This document shows, in pieces, positions 16,840-26,037 of a stretch of DNA of 45,251 bases. The DNA lies in contig JAEZYN010000028.1 in the NCBI GenBank assembly GCA_023419095.1, positions 1 through 45,251 of the forward strand, given 5' to 3'. Under the pieces are notes generated by a model. That model did not search any database, was not told the origin of the DNA, and saw only the letters and a list, made by a program, of their open reading frames with translations. A program made the position numbers and the translations under genes. The stretch is from Bacteroidota bacterium (GTDB taxonomy: Bacteria; Bacteroidota; Bacteroidia; Flavobacteriales; Weeksellaceae). The first letter of the stretch is position 1. Every line of letters starts with the position of its first letter.

Positions 16840-19002
16840 TTAAAACCAATGGCCCAGAATGACACTGAACGCGCTTGAATTATTATTTAGTGATTTGGTG
16901 AAGTTCAGTTTGAGCGGCCCAAATGGTGATTTATAGCCAAATGTAACTCCTGCGGATGATTGTGTGACGTTGAAGATGTCATCAACAACGATTTTATGGA
17001 ATAAGTTAGCAATATTAAAATCACCGGTTACAAAGTAATTTTTTAAGAAATTTACCTGTACAGCACCGCTCGCAGTAAGCAGATTCTCGGATGAGTTTTC
17101 CGCAAACTTAATACCGGCAAACCGGGTGAAATTAATCAGATTCTGATCAAAAATACCGCCAGTTCTATACCGGTAATAATCGGAGAGCGAGTCGCCCAGT
17201 GTAAACCCTCCGAATACTGAAAGCCTGAAGGTCAGCAGATAATTGAGCGGGAAATTAAACTGCGTGTCTACTTTGCTTTGGAAAGTCCCATTATCACTGT
17301 ATTTATTAAACAGATCTAAAAATTTTCCCTCTGCAGCCAAAACAAATCCACGTGTCGCAAAATTTTTATCATCCTGTGTATCACTTTTTATAAAAATATA
17401 GGGATTAACGAAATTTTGTGGGTTACCAAACGCTGATGCGCCTGTCGAAGCTGACTCGAAATAATCGTGGCTGAAACCGCCTCCTACCGCGAACTTATCA
17501 CGCCAAACAGATTGTATGAAGATGTCATTTCGGAACCAGTTCCATCTTTGTGCGATATTGTTGTTTGAATCACGTAAATCGAGTTGCATGCCGGAGGCGT
17601 ACACACCAAACCCGGGAATGTAGCCATTGTCAATGAAATAATTAAGATAGTACCGTGGCTTGTCACCGACTATTGCGTCAAAGGATACGGTAGAATTCCG
17701 GAACAGAAGACGTTTAGCAGTAATATTAATTAACAGACCGGTTTTAAAAACTTCATCATAATGCAAACCAAATTTTAAAAAAAAACGGGTGTCATCTTCA
17801 GTTACTGCCAGATTAAGAATATTTTTATTTGCATTATGGGAAATATCATAGTTGATCAGAGTATAATTGTTTGTAGAATACAATTTCTCGATAATTTTAT
17901 TTATCCCACCATAAGTTTCCAGCGCCGGAAGCTGAAGATTCATTTTCCCCATTACATAACTTTTAGAAAAGATGTGGTTGTTTGTGAGGTTTAAACTGTC
18001 TATTTTATAAACATTAGTGTAAATGTTATTGATTGGCGCGCGTAGCATCTGGAGGTCACGTTTCGGCAATAAAGACAGTGGTTCAGTATATTTAATCGCT
18101 GCCGTATAACCGGAATCTAAAATAGATTTTTTCTGACCATAGCTAGTCGCTGTAACGCCCTGAAGATTCGGCTGGATATTTATGTCCGTGTATTGGTACT
18201 GATTGTGCGTCTCCTTTTGGATACCAAAATCAATTACCTGGTTCAGAATATCAATTGCACTTCCTAATTTATCACGTGTTGCAAGTCCCTGGTTCAGATC
18301 AACACCTATAACGATGTCAATACCTTTGTCTTTAAGTGGTTTGCTCGGATAATTTATTGTCAGCGCCCCGTCGACGTACAGCGAATCTTCCACTTTTACC
18401 GGATCCATCAGCGACGGAAATGCAGAACTGGCCATTACTGCGCTCACGAGATCGCCATTCTCAAATATTTTAATTTGACCACTCTCCAGATTGGTTGCCA
18501 CGCACATAAAAGGAATCGGAAGTCTCGAAAAATCGTTTGTCGAGGCCACATTTTTAAGGAGTTCCCGCAAAAGGTAAATGTTTTTCTGACCGGTAGAAAT
18601 CGCCTTGGGCAACACATTTATTTTTCCGTTTTTTACAGGCAGTGTAAGGATGTATTTATCAACAGATTTATTAAAAAAAGTCCCCTGCTGGCGGCTTTTT
18701 TCGTTTGCCAGGACATCATAAAAATCCGTATCAAGGACAATTTTTTCAATTTCTTTCCCGCTGTATCCGGCCGCGTACAGACTTCCAACTACTGCGCCCA
18801 TGCTGGTTCCCGAAATATAATCGATACGAACGCCAAGTGAATCCAATACCTTTAAAACGCCAACATGTGCAAAACCTTTAGCACCGCCACCGGAAAGCGA
18901 CAAGCCAATTCGCGGATTCGTTTTATTCACCACATTATTTCTTACCTGAGACTTAAAAATTAAGCTCAGAAGTAAAAAAGTTATGATGAAGATTCTTGAC
19001 AT
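16840..19002 (-). CDS. Patatin-like phospholipase with C-terminal outer-membrane barrel (PlpD/FplA-like)
   Basis: A 720-residue secreted protein. A signal peptide (about residues 1-19) precedes a patatin domain (30-320) with the oxyanion loop SGGGAKGFAH (37-46), the nucleophile motif GTSMG with Ser67, and the Asp of the dyad in DGA at 211. From about 330 there is a POTRA-like segment, and from about 400 alternating amphipathic strands ending in an aromatic residue (HWF), as in Omp85-family barrels. This is the type Vd secretion layout. The lipase would be anchored at the outer membrane; substrate is unknown. The start overlaps the murF-alr stop by one base (TGATG), so expression is coupled to wall synthesis genes. 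Confidence 0.9.
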   Translation of the reverse strand: MSRIFIITFLLLSLIFKSQVRNNVVNKTNPRIGLSLSGGGAKGFAHVGVLKVLDSLGVRIDYISGTSMGAVVGSLYAAGYSGKEIEKIVLDTDFYDVLANEKSRQQGTFFNKSVDKYILTLPVKNGKINVLPKAISTGQKNIYLLRELLKNVASTNDFSRLPIPFMCVATNLESGQIKIFENGDLVSAVMASSAFPSLMDPVKVEDSLYVDGALTINYPSKPLKDKGIDIVIGVDLNQGLATRDKLGSAIDILNQVIDFGIQKETHNQYQYTDINIQPNLQGVTATSYGQKKSILDSGYTAAIKYTEPLSLLPKRDLQMLRAPINNIYTNVYKIDSLNLTNNHIFSKSYVMGKMNLQLPALETYGGINKIIEKLYSTNNYTLINYDISHNANKNILNLAVTEDDTRFFLKFGLHYDEVFKTGLLINITAKRLLFRNSTVSFDAIVGDKPRYYLNYFIDNGYIPGFGVYASGMQLDLRDSNNNIAQRWNWFRNDIFIQSVWRDKFAVGGGFSHDYFESASTGASAFGNPQNFVNPYIFIKSDTQDDKNFATRGFVLAAEGKFLDLFNKYSDNGTFQSKVDTQFNFPLNYLLTFRLSVFGGFTLGDSLSDYYRYRTGGIFDQNLINFTRFAGIKFAENSSENLLTASGAVQVNFLKNYFVTGDFNIANLFHKIVVDDIFNVTQSSAGVTFGYKSPFGPLKLNFTKSLNNNSSAFSVILGHWF

Positions 19003-21440
19003 CAGTCTTTAATGTAAATTCTTTTAACGCGGCGCGAGACGGAAGTTAACACTTCGTAAGGTATTGTCTGGCAGTATTTTGCAAACGTTTCGAGACTTGG
19101 ATTTGAATTAAATATAATGACACTTTCACCTTCCTTTACATCTGCATCACCAATGTCTACCATCAGCATATCCATACAGATATTGCCGACAATCGGGTAG
19201 AGTTTTCCGCGAATTCCCACTTTCCCGATACCGTTTCCGATAAGTCTTGGTACACCGTCCGCATATCCCACGGGTATGGTCGCAATTCGGGTGTCTTCTT
19301 TCGGCATATATCTGCGGTTGTATCCTACTGACGAACCGGCAAAGACAGGAGAGATTTGGGAAATAACTGTTTTAAAAGTTACCGCATTCCGCAGTTGTTT
19401 TTTTATGCCGAGGTCTGGTGAAACTCCCACCATACCAATACCGATACGAACCATATCAAACTGATGTTCAGGGTATTTTGTTATACCGGACGAATTTAAA
19501 ATATGGCGGAGCGGCATATAACCCAGCGCTTTTGCCAGACGCTGGGATATTTTGTCAAATTTTTCGATCTGGCCTTGTGTATAAAGCTCTTCGTCGGGAT
19601 CGTCTGCTGAAGAAAGATGGCTGAAGACCGACGCCACCTTCACTTTCATTTTGACGAGGCGAATTGCAAGTTCATCTACTTCATTATCCGTGAAGCCAAG
19701 CCTGTTCATGCCGGTTTCGATTTTAAGATGGATCGGATAGTTTTCTTCAAGACCTTTTTGGATTAAATTTGAATAAAAAAGATCCAACACTCTGAAACTA
19801 TAAATTTCAGGCTCAAGGTCATAATCTATGATGATTTCATAGCTATGCTGTTCCGGATTCATCACCATAATTGGTGTAGAAATGCCGTTTTTTCGCAGTT
19901 CCACGCCTTCGTCAGCGTACGCAACACCCAAATAATCAATATGATGATGTTGGAGGAATTCTGCGATTTCATAGCCACCCAAACCGTAGGAATATGCTTT
20001 CACCATCGCCATCATTTTCGTCTGAGGAGCCAGGTAAGTGCGATGGACATTGATGTTGTGCAAAATGGCATTCAGATTAACTTCTAAAACCGTATCGTGC
20101 TTCTGAAGTTCCAGATGATCTTTTATTTTCTCAATTTCAAACTTTCTGGCACCTTTCAGTAAAATCAAATTATCATTTATTGTGTTTAAATAATGACTCT
20201 CAATGAGTTGCGAACTTGAACTGAATGTTGAAACTTTTCCGTTGAAATATATCTTAAACTGCACAATGTCGTCCCCAATCAGGATAACCTGTTCGAAATT
20301 CTGTTGGTTGCTAAGCTCTGCCACATGCCGGTAGAGACTTTCTATATTTTTGCTTTCAATAAAATCTGTTAAAACCAAAGTTTTAGATGGCTTATTGTAC
20401 TCGTTGATGAACTGAAAAGCTATCTTTAATGAATCAAGATCAAGGTTGTAATAATCATTGATTACCAAATTGTTACGTAAGCCGTTTACGCTTTCGAGCC
20501 TCATCTCAACGGGCTTTAACGCGTTGATTTTTTTTATGATATCAACCGTTGAAAACCCCAGCACCTTTAAAACCGATATTACACAAAGTGCATTATTGAG
20601 TGTCGCATCATCGCGTTGCTGCGCGGGCATCAGAAATTCTTCGTCAAAGTATTTTATGGTGATTTCTTTCTGGTCCTGATTTATTTTAAGAGTAACATTG
20701 TTGCTATCCCGCAGGCCGTAAGATATTAAATTTTTACCTGAATACAGTGAGGTTATTTTGCTGATAACTAAAGGATTGTCACCATTAAAAATAATTGTAT
20801 CTGCATTGGAAAACAATTTAATTTTTTCTGCGATGATCTCATCCTGGCTATCAAAATTAGATTCATGCGCAGTTCCTATATGCGTTAAAATTCCGATTTC
20901 TGGCGAAAACATATCTGCCATGACTTCCATTTCACGGGGCTTTGAAATACCGATTTCGAAAATGCCGATTTCATGGTCTGCAGTCGTTTTTAACAGTGAT
21001 AGAGGTACGCCAAGCCGAGAATTAAAACTTTTGGGGCTTTTAACAGTATTATAGTCAGAGTTAAGACTTTGGTACAACCATTCTTTCACTACAGTCTTTC
21101 CGTTACTTCCTGTAATGCCGATCGTTGTGAGCTGAAAGCGGCTCATATGATGTTTGGCCAACCGATGCAGAAACTTTAAGGAATCATTGACAATAATCCA
21201 CGTAATCGATGCATTATCAATTGTTTGGCTTTCCGATATTACAATAGAAACACCTTTATCCAAGGCAGACTGGATAAATTTTTCACCACTGTTTTTCGAC
21301 GTATTGATTGCCAAAAAGGCAGTTCCCGCAGCCGAAAAAATATTGCGGGAATCAAAGGCGATGGAGGTAACCCGCAGATCCGGATTGCCGATAATTACGG
21401 AATCTGTAAATGCAGCGAGTTCGCCGGTAGAATAATTCAC
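19002..21440 (-). CDS. murF-alr: Bifunctional UDP-MurNAc-tripeptide:D-Ala-D-Ala ligase / alanine racemase (MurF-Alr)
   Basis: An 812-residue fusion. The N-terminal half (about 1-440) is a Mur ligase with the ATP loop GSNGKT at 111-116 and a central domain that adds D-Ala-D-Ala to the UDP-MurNAc tripeptide. The C-terminal half (about 450-812) is a fold-type III PLP alanine racemase: MMAMVKAYSYG carries the PLP lysine, VGYNRRY the second catalytic Tyr, and GNICMDMLMVD the conserved late strand. It would make the D-Ala it then uses. This fusion is known in Bacteroidota. It overlaps tdk by 4 bases (ATGA) upstream and the patatin gene by one base downstream. Confidence 0.95.
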   Translation of the reverse strand: MNYSTGELAAFTDSVIIGNPDLRVTSIAFDSRNIFSAAGTAFLAINTSKNSGEKFIQSALDKGVSIVISESQTIDNASITWIIVNDSLKFLHRLAKHHMSRFQLTTIGITGSNGKTVVKEWLYQSLNSDYNTVKSPKSFNSRLGVPLSLLKTTADHEIGIFEIGISKPREMEVMADMFSPEIGILTHIGTAHESNFDSQDEIIAEKIKLFSNADTIIFNGDNPLVISKITSLYSGKNLISYGLRDSNNVTLKINQDQKEITIKYFDEEFLMPAQQRDDATLNNALCVISVLKVLGFSTVDIIKKINALKPVEMRLESVNGLRNNLVINDYYNLDLDSLKIAFQFINEYNKPSKTLVLTDFIESKNIESLYRHVAELSNQQNFEQVILIGDDIVQFKIYFNGKVSTFSSSSQLIESHYLNTINDNLILLKGARKFEIEKIKDHLELQKHDTVLEVNLNAILHNINVHRTYLAPQTKMMAMVKAYSYGLGGYEIAEFLQHHHIDYLGVAYADEGVELRKNGISTPIMVMNPEQHSYEIIIDYDLEPEIYSFRVLDLFYSNLIQKGLEENYPIHLKIETGMNRLGFTDNEVDELAIRLVKMKVKVASVFSHLSSADDPDEELYTQGQIEKFDKISQRLAKALGYMPLRHILNSSGITKYPEHQFDMVRIGIGMVGVSPDLGIKKQLRNAVTFKTVISQISPVFAGSSVGYNRRYMPKEDTRIATIPVGYADGVPRLIGNGIGKVGIRGKLYPIVGNICMDMLMVDIGDADVKEGESVIIFNSNPSLETFAKYCQTIPYEVLTSVSRRVKRIYIKD

Positions 21441-22024
21441 CTTTTTGTATTTAAAAATTCGTCGTTGAAAACTTTGCGGCTCACTGCTTCGTAGCTCTCC
21501 GTTTCGCCCAATTGCACAAGATCGTTGCCCGACGTAATCCGCATGGAATGATTAGCCAGATTTCCCGTACGGCGACAAATCGCATGCACTTTCGTAACGT
21601 ATTCTGCTGTAGCCATGAGGTTGGGCATCGGACCAAACGGACGGCCCATGAAATCCATATCCAGGCCTGCGATTACCACTCTTATTCCGCTGTTTGCCAG
21701 CTGATTAGCAACTTCTACGATACTTTCATCGAAGAACTGAGCTTCGTCTATTCCCACCACATGAAATGTAGATCCTAAAAGCAAAATCTCATTCGGGCTT
21801 TCAACCGGCGTGCTGCGAATCTTGTTCTGATTGTGCGACACTACCTCGTCCTCGGCATAGCGTGTATCGAGTTTTGGCTTAAAGATTTCGACGTTCTGGC
21901 CGGCCATTTCTGCACGCCTCAGCCGGCGGATCAATTCCTCGGTTTTCCCCGAAAACATGGAGCCGCAGATAACTTCCATCCAGCCGCTTTGTTTTGCGTG
22001 ATTTATTGTGTTTTCTAAAAACAT
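21437..22024 (-). CDS. tdk: Thymidine kinase
   Basis: A 195-residue type II thymidine kinase in the dTMP salvage pathway. The P-loop GSMFSGKT is at residues 21-28, the Mg-binding GIDEAQFFD near 95, and the lasso/substrate region GLDMDFMGRPFGPMPNLMATAEYVTKVHAIC near 120-150. The structural zinc site looks incomplete: only one Cys is visible in VHAICRRTG where many homologues have CxxC; I recall the same in other Bacteroidota. It heads the operon tdk, murF-alr, patatin, ybeY, mnmG, methyltransferase. A -7 box TAATTTTG lies at 22061-22054. Confidence 0.94.
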   Translation of the reverse strand: MFLENTINHAKQSGWMEVICGSMFSGKTEELIRRLRRAEMAGQNVEIFKPKLDTRYAEDEVVSHNQNKIRSTPVESPNEILLLGSTFHVVGIDEAQFFDESIVEVANQLANSGIRVVIAGLDMDFMGRPFGPMPNLMATAEYVTKVHAICRRTGNLANHSMRITSGNDLVQLGETESYEAVSRKVFNDEFLNTKR

Positions 22025-22053
22025 TTGTTAATTTAGCCGTGATATAGCGACCT

Positions 22054-22061
22054 CAAAATTA
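22054..22061 (-). promoter_or_regulatory. Candidate -7 promoter box for the tdk operon
   Basis: TAATTTTG on the minus strand matches TAnnTTTG exactly and lies 30 bases before the tdk ATG, in the 58-base gap to the divergent hypothetical gene. No clear -33 element is seen. Confidence 0.45.
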
Positions 22062-22082
22062 CGCAATTTAATAGATTTCATC

Positions 22083-23036
22083 ATGCCGAATTTTCACGAT
22101 ATCCAACACAAAGTGTTTTTCGAAGTACAGACTATTCTGGATACGTTATCTAAAATTTCTTCGGCTGAAGAATTGCTCACCAAGCAGGATCTTTTTACCG
22201 AACTTACAGACCGTGTGTCATTTATCAAAATTTTAGAAAAAAATAAGGAGTTCTACACCGGTGAGAATGAGCCGGAAAGTGCAGAAATTCAGTCTTTTAA
22301 TACACCAGACGAAAGTGAAGATCTTGCCTCGGAAATTTCGGCAGGCGAAGATTTTTTAAATGTTGAAGGCATAGAAGAGGAAGTTCTGTTTACCACTGAA
22401 TTGAATGAACTTGATGATGCTGAAAGTCTGGATACAGAAAAAAGTTCTCCTGAACCCGAAGTGATTGCTGAAATGCTCACCGAAGCAGCACAGGATATCG
22501 CGTATGAAGACCGTGTAGCGCAAAAGGAGCGCGATTTTGAAGAGCGTGAAACAAGACGCAGAGAGATCGTAGAGTTTACCAAAGATCAGGCACATCAACC
22601 GCGCGAAGAATCTTCGGATACCACGGAAAAGCCGCAAAGTACAGAAAAGAAATTCAAACTTGCCCATATCAAAGGATTAAAGGCAATGCAGAATCTGTTT
22701 GATGATGATCCGCTCGAAAAGCTGGAGGACGAGAATCAGATTCGACCTTCCGAGTCCGGCAGCATTGTAAAAAGCAATGTCCCCACCGACTATATGGAAG
22801 CTGGGAAAAAAAGACCTGAATTCCGTTTGGACCTGAATGACAAGGTGGCCTTCACCAAACTTTTATTTAAAGGTGATGACAAGGAACTTTCCCAAACTAT
22901 CGCGACACTGAATACTTTTGATAACATCGAAGATGCTCGGCAATATCTCAGCGAATTGTATTACGATAAAGACTGGAAGAAAGCTGATGAATACGCGCAG
23001 CGACTCTGGAGCCTTGTTGAAAATAAATTTTTGTAA
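22083..23036 (+). CDS. Acidic hypothetical protein upstream of a Mur ligase
   Basis: A 317-residue protein that I do not recognise. Residues 1-60 are a mixed helical segment (FHDIQHKVFFEVQTIL). Residues about 60-200 are strongly acidic, low-complexity and probably disordered or coiled coil, rich in Glu with the charged stretch RDFEERETRRREIVEF. The C-terminal 85 or so residues look folded and probably conserved (KVAFTKLLFKGDDKELSQTI, then YYDKDWKKADEYAQRLWSLVE). There is no signal peptide or membrane span, so it is probably cytoplasmic. It heads a rightward operon with the Mur ligase, rsmI and fabG, 18 bases before the Mur ligase, which hints at a link to wall or division. Confidence 0.8.
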   Translation: MPNFHDIQHKVFFEVQTILDTLSKISSAEELLTKQDLFTELTDRVSFIKILEKNKEFYTGENEPESAEIQSFNTPDESEDLASEISAGEDFLNVEGIEEEVLFTTELNELDDAESLDTEKSSPEPEVIAEMLTEAAQDIAYEDRVAQKERDFEERETRRREIVEFTKDQAHQPREESSDTTEKPQSTEKKFKLAHIKGLKAMQNLFDDDPLEKLEDENQIRPSESGSIVKSNVPTDYMEAGKKRPEFRLDLNDKVAFTKLLFKGDDKELSQTIATLNTFDNIEDARQYLSELYYDKDWKKADEYAQRLWSLVENKFL

Positions 23037-23054
23037 TTCATATTTTGGGCTTTA

Positions 23055-24431
23055 ATGATAAACAGTGTAGAGGACTTTAATGAAGTGTTTTTTATCGGTG
23101 TCGCTGGTGTTGGCATGAGCGCGCTTGCGCAGTATCTCAACGGAACCGGGAAAAAAGTGGCAGGCAGCGACCGCTATTTTTTACCTGACCAGTATAACAA
23201 AACAAAATCACAACTCGAAGCCGACGGTATTCTATGCTATATGCAGGACGGCAGCGGAATTACTCCAAATACACAGTTGGTCGTTGTTTCTACGGCTATT
23301 GAAGATACTGTAGATGAAGTCTTGAAAGCCAAAAGTCTGAATATTCCGATTATACGACGGAGCGAGCTGCTCTCAATAATTGCTAAAAGCAAAAAAACGA
23401 TTGCCGTGGCCGGAACATCCGGAAAATCCACGACGGCAGCCATGTTGTATCAAATTCTGGAACATGCAAATCTTCATCCGAGCATAATCTCGGGTGCAGG
23501 CCTTACATCTTTAATCAAACAGAACAAGATTGGTAATGCGGCAGTCGGAAGCGGTGAGTGGTTAATCATCGAGGCCGATGAAAGTGACGGTTCGATAGTT
23601 CAGTATAAGCCTGAAATCGGTGTTCTTCTAAACATTGATAAAGATCATCAGGAAATAGACGAACTTCTCGGTTTATTTGAAATTTTTAAAAATAATACAA
23701 ACAGCGTATTTATTGTAAATCAGTCTAATAAACTGGCCAAAGCAATGTCTGCCGACGCAGGTTCTGATTTTGGTTTTGGAGAAGAAAATTGCGGTTATTC
23801 GGTCGAAAATTTTAAACAAAATGGCCTTGGACTTTCATTTGAAATTAATGGTCAGTCTTTCATAATGGAATCGCTCGGTCGCCACAGCGCGGAAAATGCT
23901 GCAGCAGCAGTCGCAGTAGCCAATCAGATTGGCGTTGATTTGGAAACATGTGCTGAAAGCCTCGCCACGTACGAAGGAATTTATCGCCGTCACCAGATTT
24001 TGGGAAAGAAAAACGGTGTTTGGGTAATTGATGATTACGCTCACAATCCAGCCAAATGTGCGGCCTCAATTCGTGCCTGCCAGCCGTTGGCAAAAAAAGT
24101 AATTGCCTGGTTTCAGCCCCACGGATATGGACCGACGAGATTTCTTAAAAACGATTTCATCAGCGAAATTTCCGACGCGTTGCGCACTCAGGACGAAATC
24201 TGGATGAGCGAGATTTTCTATGCCGGCGGTACTGCCGTGAAAGATATTTCCGCAAATGATCTGGTTGAAGGCATTCGGGCTACAGGTAAAAAGGCAGTTT
24301 TTGTAGAAAACCGCGATGATCTGCTTGCCCAGATCCGGCCGGAACTTACCGGAGACAGCCTGCTCTTGCTGATGGGAGCGCGTGATCCGGGGCTTGAAAC
24401 ATTCAGCAAAAACCTATTCGAAAAACTTTAG
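23055..24431 (+). CDS. Mur ligase family protein (MurC/Mpl-like)
   Basis: A 458-residue Mur ligase. The N-terminal UDP-binding Rossmann motif VFFIGVAGVGMSALA (15-22 for the glycine loop) resembles MurC and Mpl. The ATP loop GTSGKST is at 120-126, followed by EADESDGS (about 177), NIDKDHQE and a C-domain with WVIDDYAHNPAKC. The last motif differs from the DDYGHHPTE of typical MurC and the DDFAHHPT of Mpl. It therefore probably adds a stem residue or peptide to UDP-MurNAc, but whether it is the essential MurC, a recycling ligase of the Mpl type or a paralogue is open. The stop codon directly abuts the rsmI start. Confidence 0.85.
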   Translation: MINSVEDFNEVFFIGVAGVGMSALAQYLNGTGKKVAGSDRYFLPDQYNKTKSQLEADGILCYMQDGSGITPNTQLVVVSTAIEDTVDEVLKAKSLNIPIIRRSELLSIIAKSKKTIAVAGTSGKSTTAAMLYQILEHANLHPSIISGAGLTSLIKQNKIGNAAVGSGEWLIIEADESDGSIVQYKPEIGVLLNIDKDHQEIDELLGLFEIFKNNTNSVFIVNQSNKLAKAMSADAGSDFGFGEENCGYSVENFKQNGLGLSFEINGQSFIMESLGRHSAENAAAAVAVANQIGVDLETCAESLATYEGIYRRHQILGKKNGVWVIDDYAHNPAKCAASIRACQPLAKKVIAWFQPHGYGPTRFLKNDFISEISDALRTQDEIWMSEIFYAGGTAVKDISANDLVEGIRATGKKAVFVENRDDLLAQIRPELTGDSLLLLMGARDPGLETFSKNLFEKL

Positions 24432-25157
24432 ATGTCCGGAATACTGTATTTTGTTCCGACACCCGTCGGAAATCTTGACGATATGACCTTCAGAGCCGTA
24501 AAAGTTCTGCGGGAAGTAGATTATATCTTGTGTGAAGATACACGTACCTCAGGCGTTTTGCTGAAACATTTCGAGATTTCGAAACCGCTGAAATCGTATC
24601 ATCTGCACAACGAACATCAGATGACGCAACGGGTTGTGCAAGATTTAATGAGCGGGCAAAACGTTGCAATCATCACAGATGCCGGGACACCGGGCATTTC
24701 AGACCCCGGATTTTTACTCGCAAAAGCCGGTGCAGACGCGCAGATTGAAATGATTTGCCTTCCCGGAGCCACGGCTTTTGTGCCCGCATTGGTTGTATCA
24801 GGCTTACCAAATAATGAATTTTTATTCGCGGGCTTTCTGCCACAAAAGAAGGGCCGACAGACAAAACTAAAGCAACTTGCCGCTGAAAAAAGAACGGTTG
24901 TTCTGTACGAGAGTCCGCATAAGATCAATACCACCTTAGAACAGATCAAAGAATTCTTTGGTGAAGAAACGAAGGTTAGCCTAAGCCGCGAGATTTCTAA
25001 AAAATTTGAAGAGACTAAACGCGGTTCAATCAACGATTTAATTGAGTTTTCTAAAAGCAAGACTTTAAAAGGTGAAATTGTGCTGATCATCAATAATGCT
25101 GACATCGCCAAAGGCGCAGCAGATGAAAAACCAGCCTCGACAAACAAATATAAATAA
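24432..25157 (+). CDS. rsmI: 16S rRNA (cytidine(1402)-2'-O)-methyltransferase RsmI
   Basis: A 241-residue tetrapyrrole-methylase-fold enzyme that 2'-O-methylates C1402 in the 16S rRNA decoding centre. The N-terminal YFVPTPVGNLDDMTFRA, EDTRTSGVLLKHF, DAGTPGISDPGF (about 77-88) and YESPHKI (about 158) are signature motifs. Its ATG follows the Mur ligase stop with no gap, and its stop is 7 bases before the fabG start, so it is a middle gene of an operon. The last 15 residues or so (GAADEKPASTNKYK) are a polar tail beyond the fold. Confidence 0.95.
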   Translation: MSGILYFVPTPVGNLDDMTFRAVKVLREVDYILCEDTRTSGVLLKHFEISKPLKSYHLHNEHQMTQRVVQDLMSGQNVAIITDAGTPGISDPGFLLAKAGADAQIEMICLPGATAFVPALVVSGLPNNEFLFAGFLPQKKGRQTKLKQLAAEKRTVVLYESPHKINTTLEQIKEFFGEETKVSLSREISKKFEETKRGSINDLIEFSKSKTLKGEIVLIINNADIAKGAADEKPASTNKYK

Positions 25158-25164
25158 ACAAGAT

Positions 25165-25908
25165 ATGGGATTATTAACAGGAAAAGTCGCACTCATCACA
25201 GGCGCTACACGCGGCATCGGACGCGGTATCGCTGAAGTTTTCGCGAAAGAAGGTGCGCATGTTGCATTTACATATGCCGGCTCCGTAGACAGGGCGAAGG
25301 AATTAGAATCTGAATTAAGTAAGGTCACACAAATTAAAGGTTATCAGTCCGATGCGTCAGATTTTGATGCAGCCCAAAAGTTAGTTGATGACGTCATCGC
25401 TGAGTTTGGGAAGATCGATATATTAATCAATAATGCCGGAATTACGAAAGACAATCTGCTGATGCGCATGTCCAAAGATGACTGGGATACCATTATTAAA
25501 GTAAATCTGGATTCCGTTTTCAATCTTACAAAAGCAGTCATCAAGCCGATGATGAAGGCACGTGCGGGTTCGATCATCAATATGACCTCGGTTGTGGGCA
25601 TCAAAGGTAACGCCGGCCAGGCAAATTACGCGGCGTCAAAAGCAGGTGTAATCGGCTTCACCAAATCGGTGGCGCTGGAATTGGGTTCCAGGAACATCCG
25701 TTGCAACGCGATTGCTCCTGGCTTTATAGAAACGGAAATGACAGCAGCTCTTGATGAAAAAACGGTTCAGGGTTGGCGCGAAAGCATCCCATTGAAGCGC
25801 GGCGGACAACCAGAGGATGTGGCGAACGCGTGCGTATTTTTGGGCAGCGAAATGTCAGCCTACATCTCGGGCCAGGTCCTCAATGTAGATGGCGGTATGC
25901 TGACTTAG
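25165..25908 (+). CDS. fabG: 3-oxoacyl-[acyl-carrier-protein] reductase FabG
   Basis: A 247-residue SDR with the NADPH loop TGATRGIGRG (about residues 12-21), NNAG near 88, the catalytic Ser in MTSVVGIKGNAGQ (about 140) and YAASKAG with the Tyr/Lys pair, ending in the FabG-typical GQVLNVDGGM. It reduces 3-oxoacyl-ACP in fatty acid elongation. ATG 25165 is preferred over the longer frame from 25096, which lies inside rsmI. No other fab genes are near; being last in a wall/rRNA operon is a little unusual. An intrinsic terminator lies about 130 bases downstream, beyond a structured repeat. Confidence 0.93.
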   Translation: MGLLTGKVALITGATRGIGRGIAEVFAKEGAHVAFTYAGSVDRAKELESELSKVTQIKGYQSDASDFDAAQKLVDDVIAEFGKIDILINNAGITKDNLLMRMSKDDWDTIIKVNLDSVFNLTKAVIKPMMKARAGSIINMTSVVGIKGNAGQANYAASKAGVIGFTKSVALELGSRNIRCNAIAPGFIETEMTAALDEKTVQGWRESIPLKRGGQPEDVANACVFLGSEMSAYISGQVLNVDGGMLT

Positions 25909-25943
25909 GAGCTCCGAGATTCACGCATTTTCCGAAAACCCTA

Positions 25944-26007
25944 CCCGCTGTCCGCTGTATCTCCGTCGCCGCCTGCGCGTCGCCGGAGGATGCCGCTTCC
26001 ATCGGGG
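25944..26007 (-). repeat. GC-rich structured intergenic repeat, copy 2
   Basis: Read on the minus strand this is CCCCGATGGAAGCGGCATCC (26007-25988), a GC-rich hairpin-forming core bounded by TCCG/CGGA, then GATACAGCGGACAGCGGG (25961-25944). The outer half-sites share CGATGG-AGCGGC--CC and AGCGGACAGCG with copy 1 at 11732-11800, while the inner part differs. It lies between fabG and its downstream terminator, and in its own orientation downstream of guaC. I recall many such elements in flavobacterial genomes. Whether it acts as RNA or as a mobile palindromic repeat is unknown. Confidence 0.65.
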
Positions 26008-26037
26008 CTAAAAACAAGGGAAACTCTTTTAAACCAA

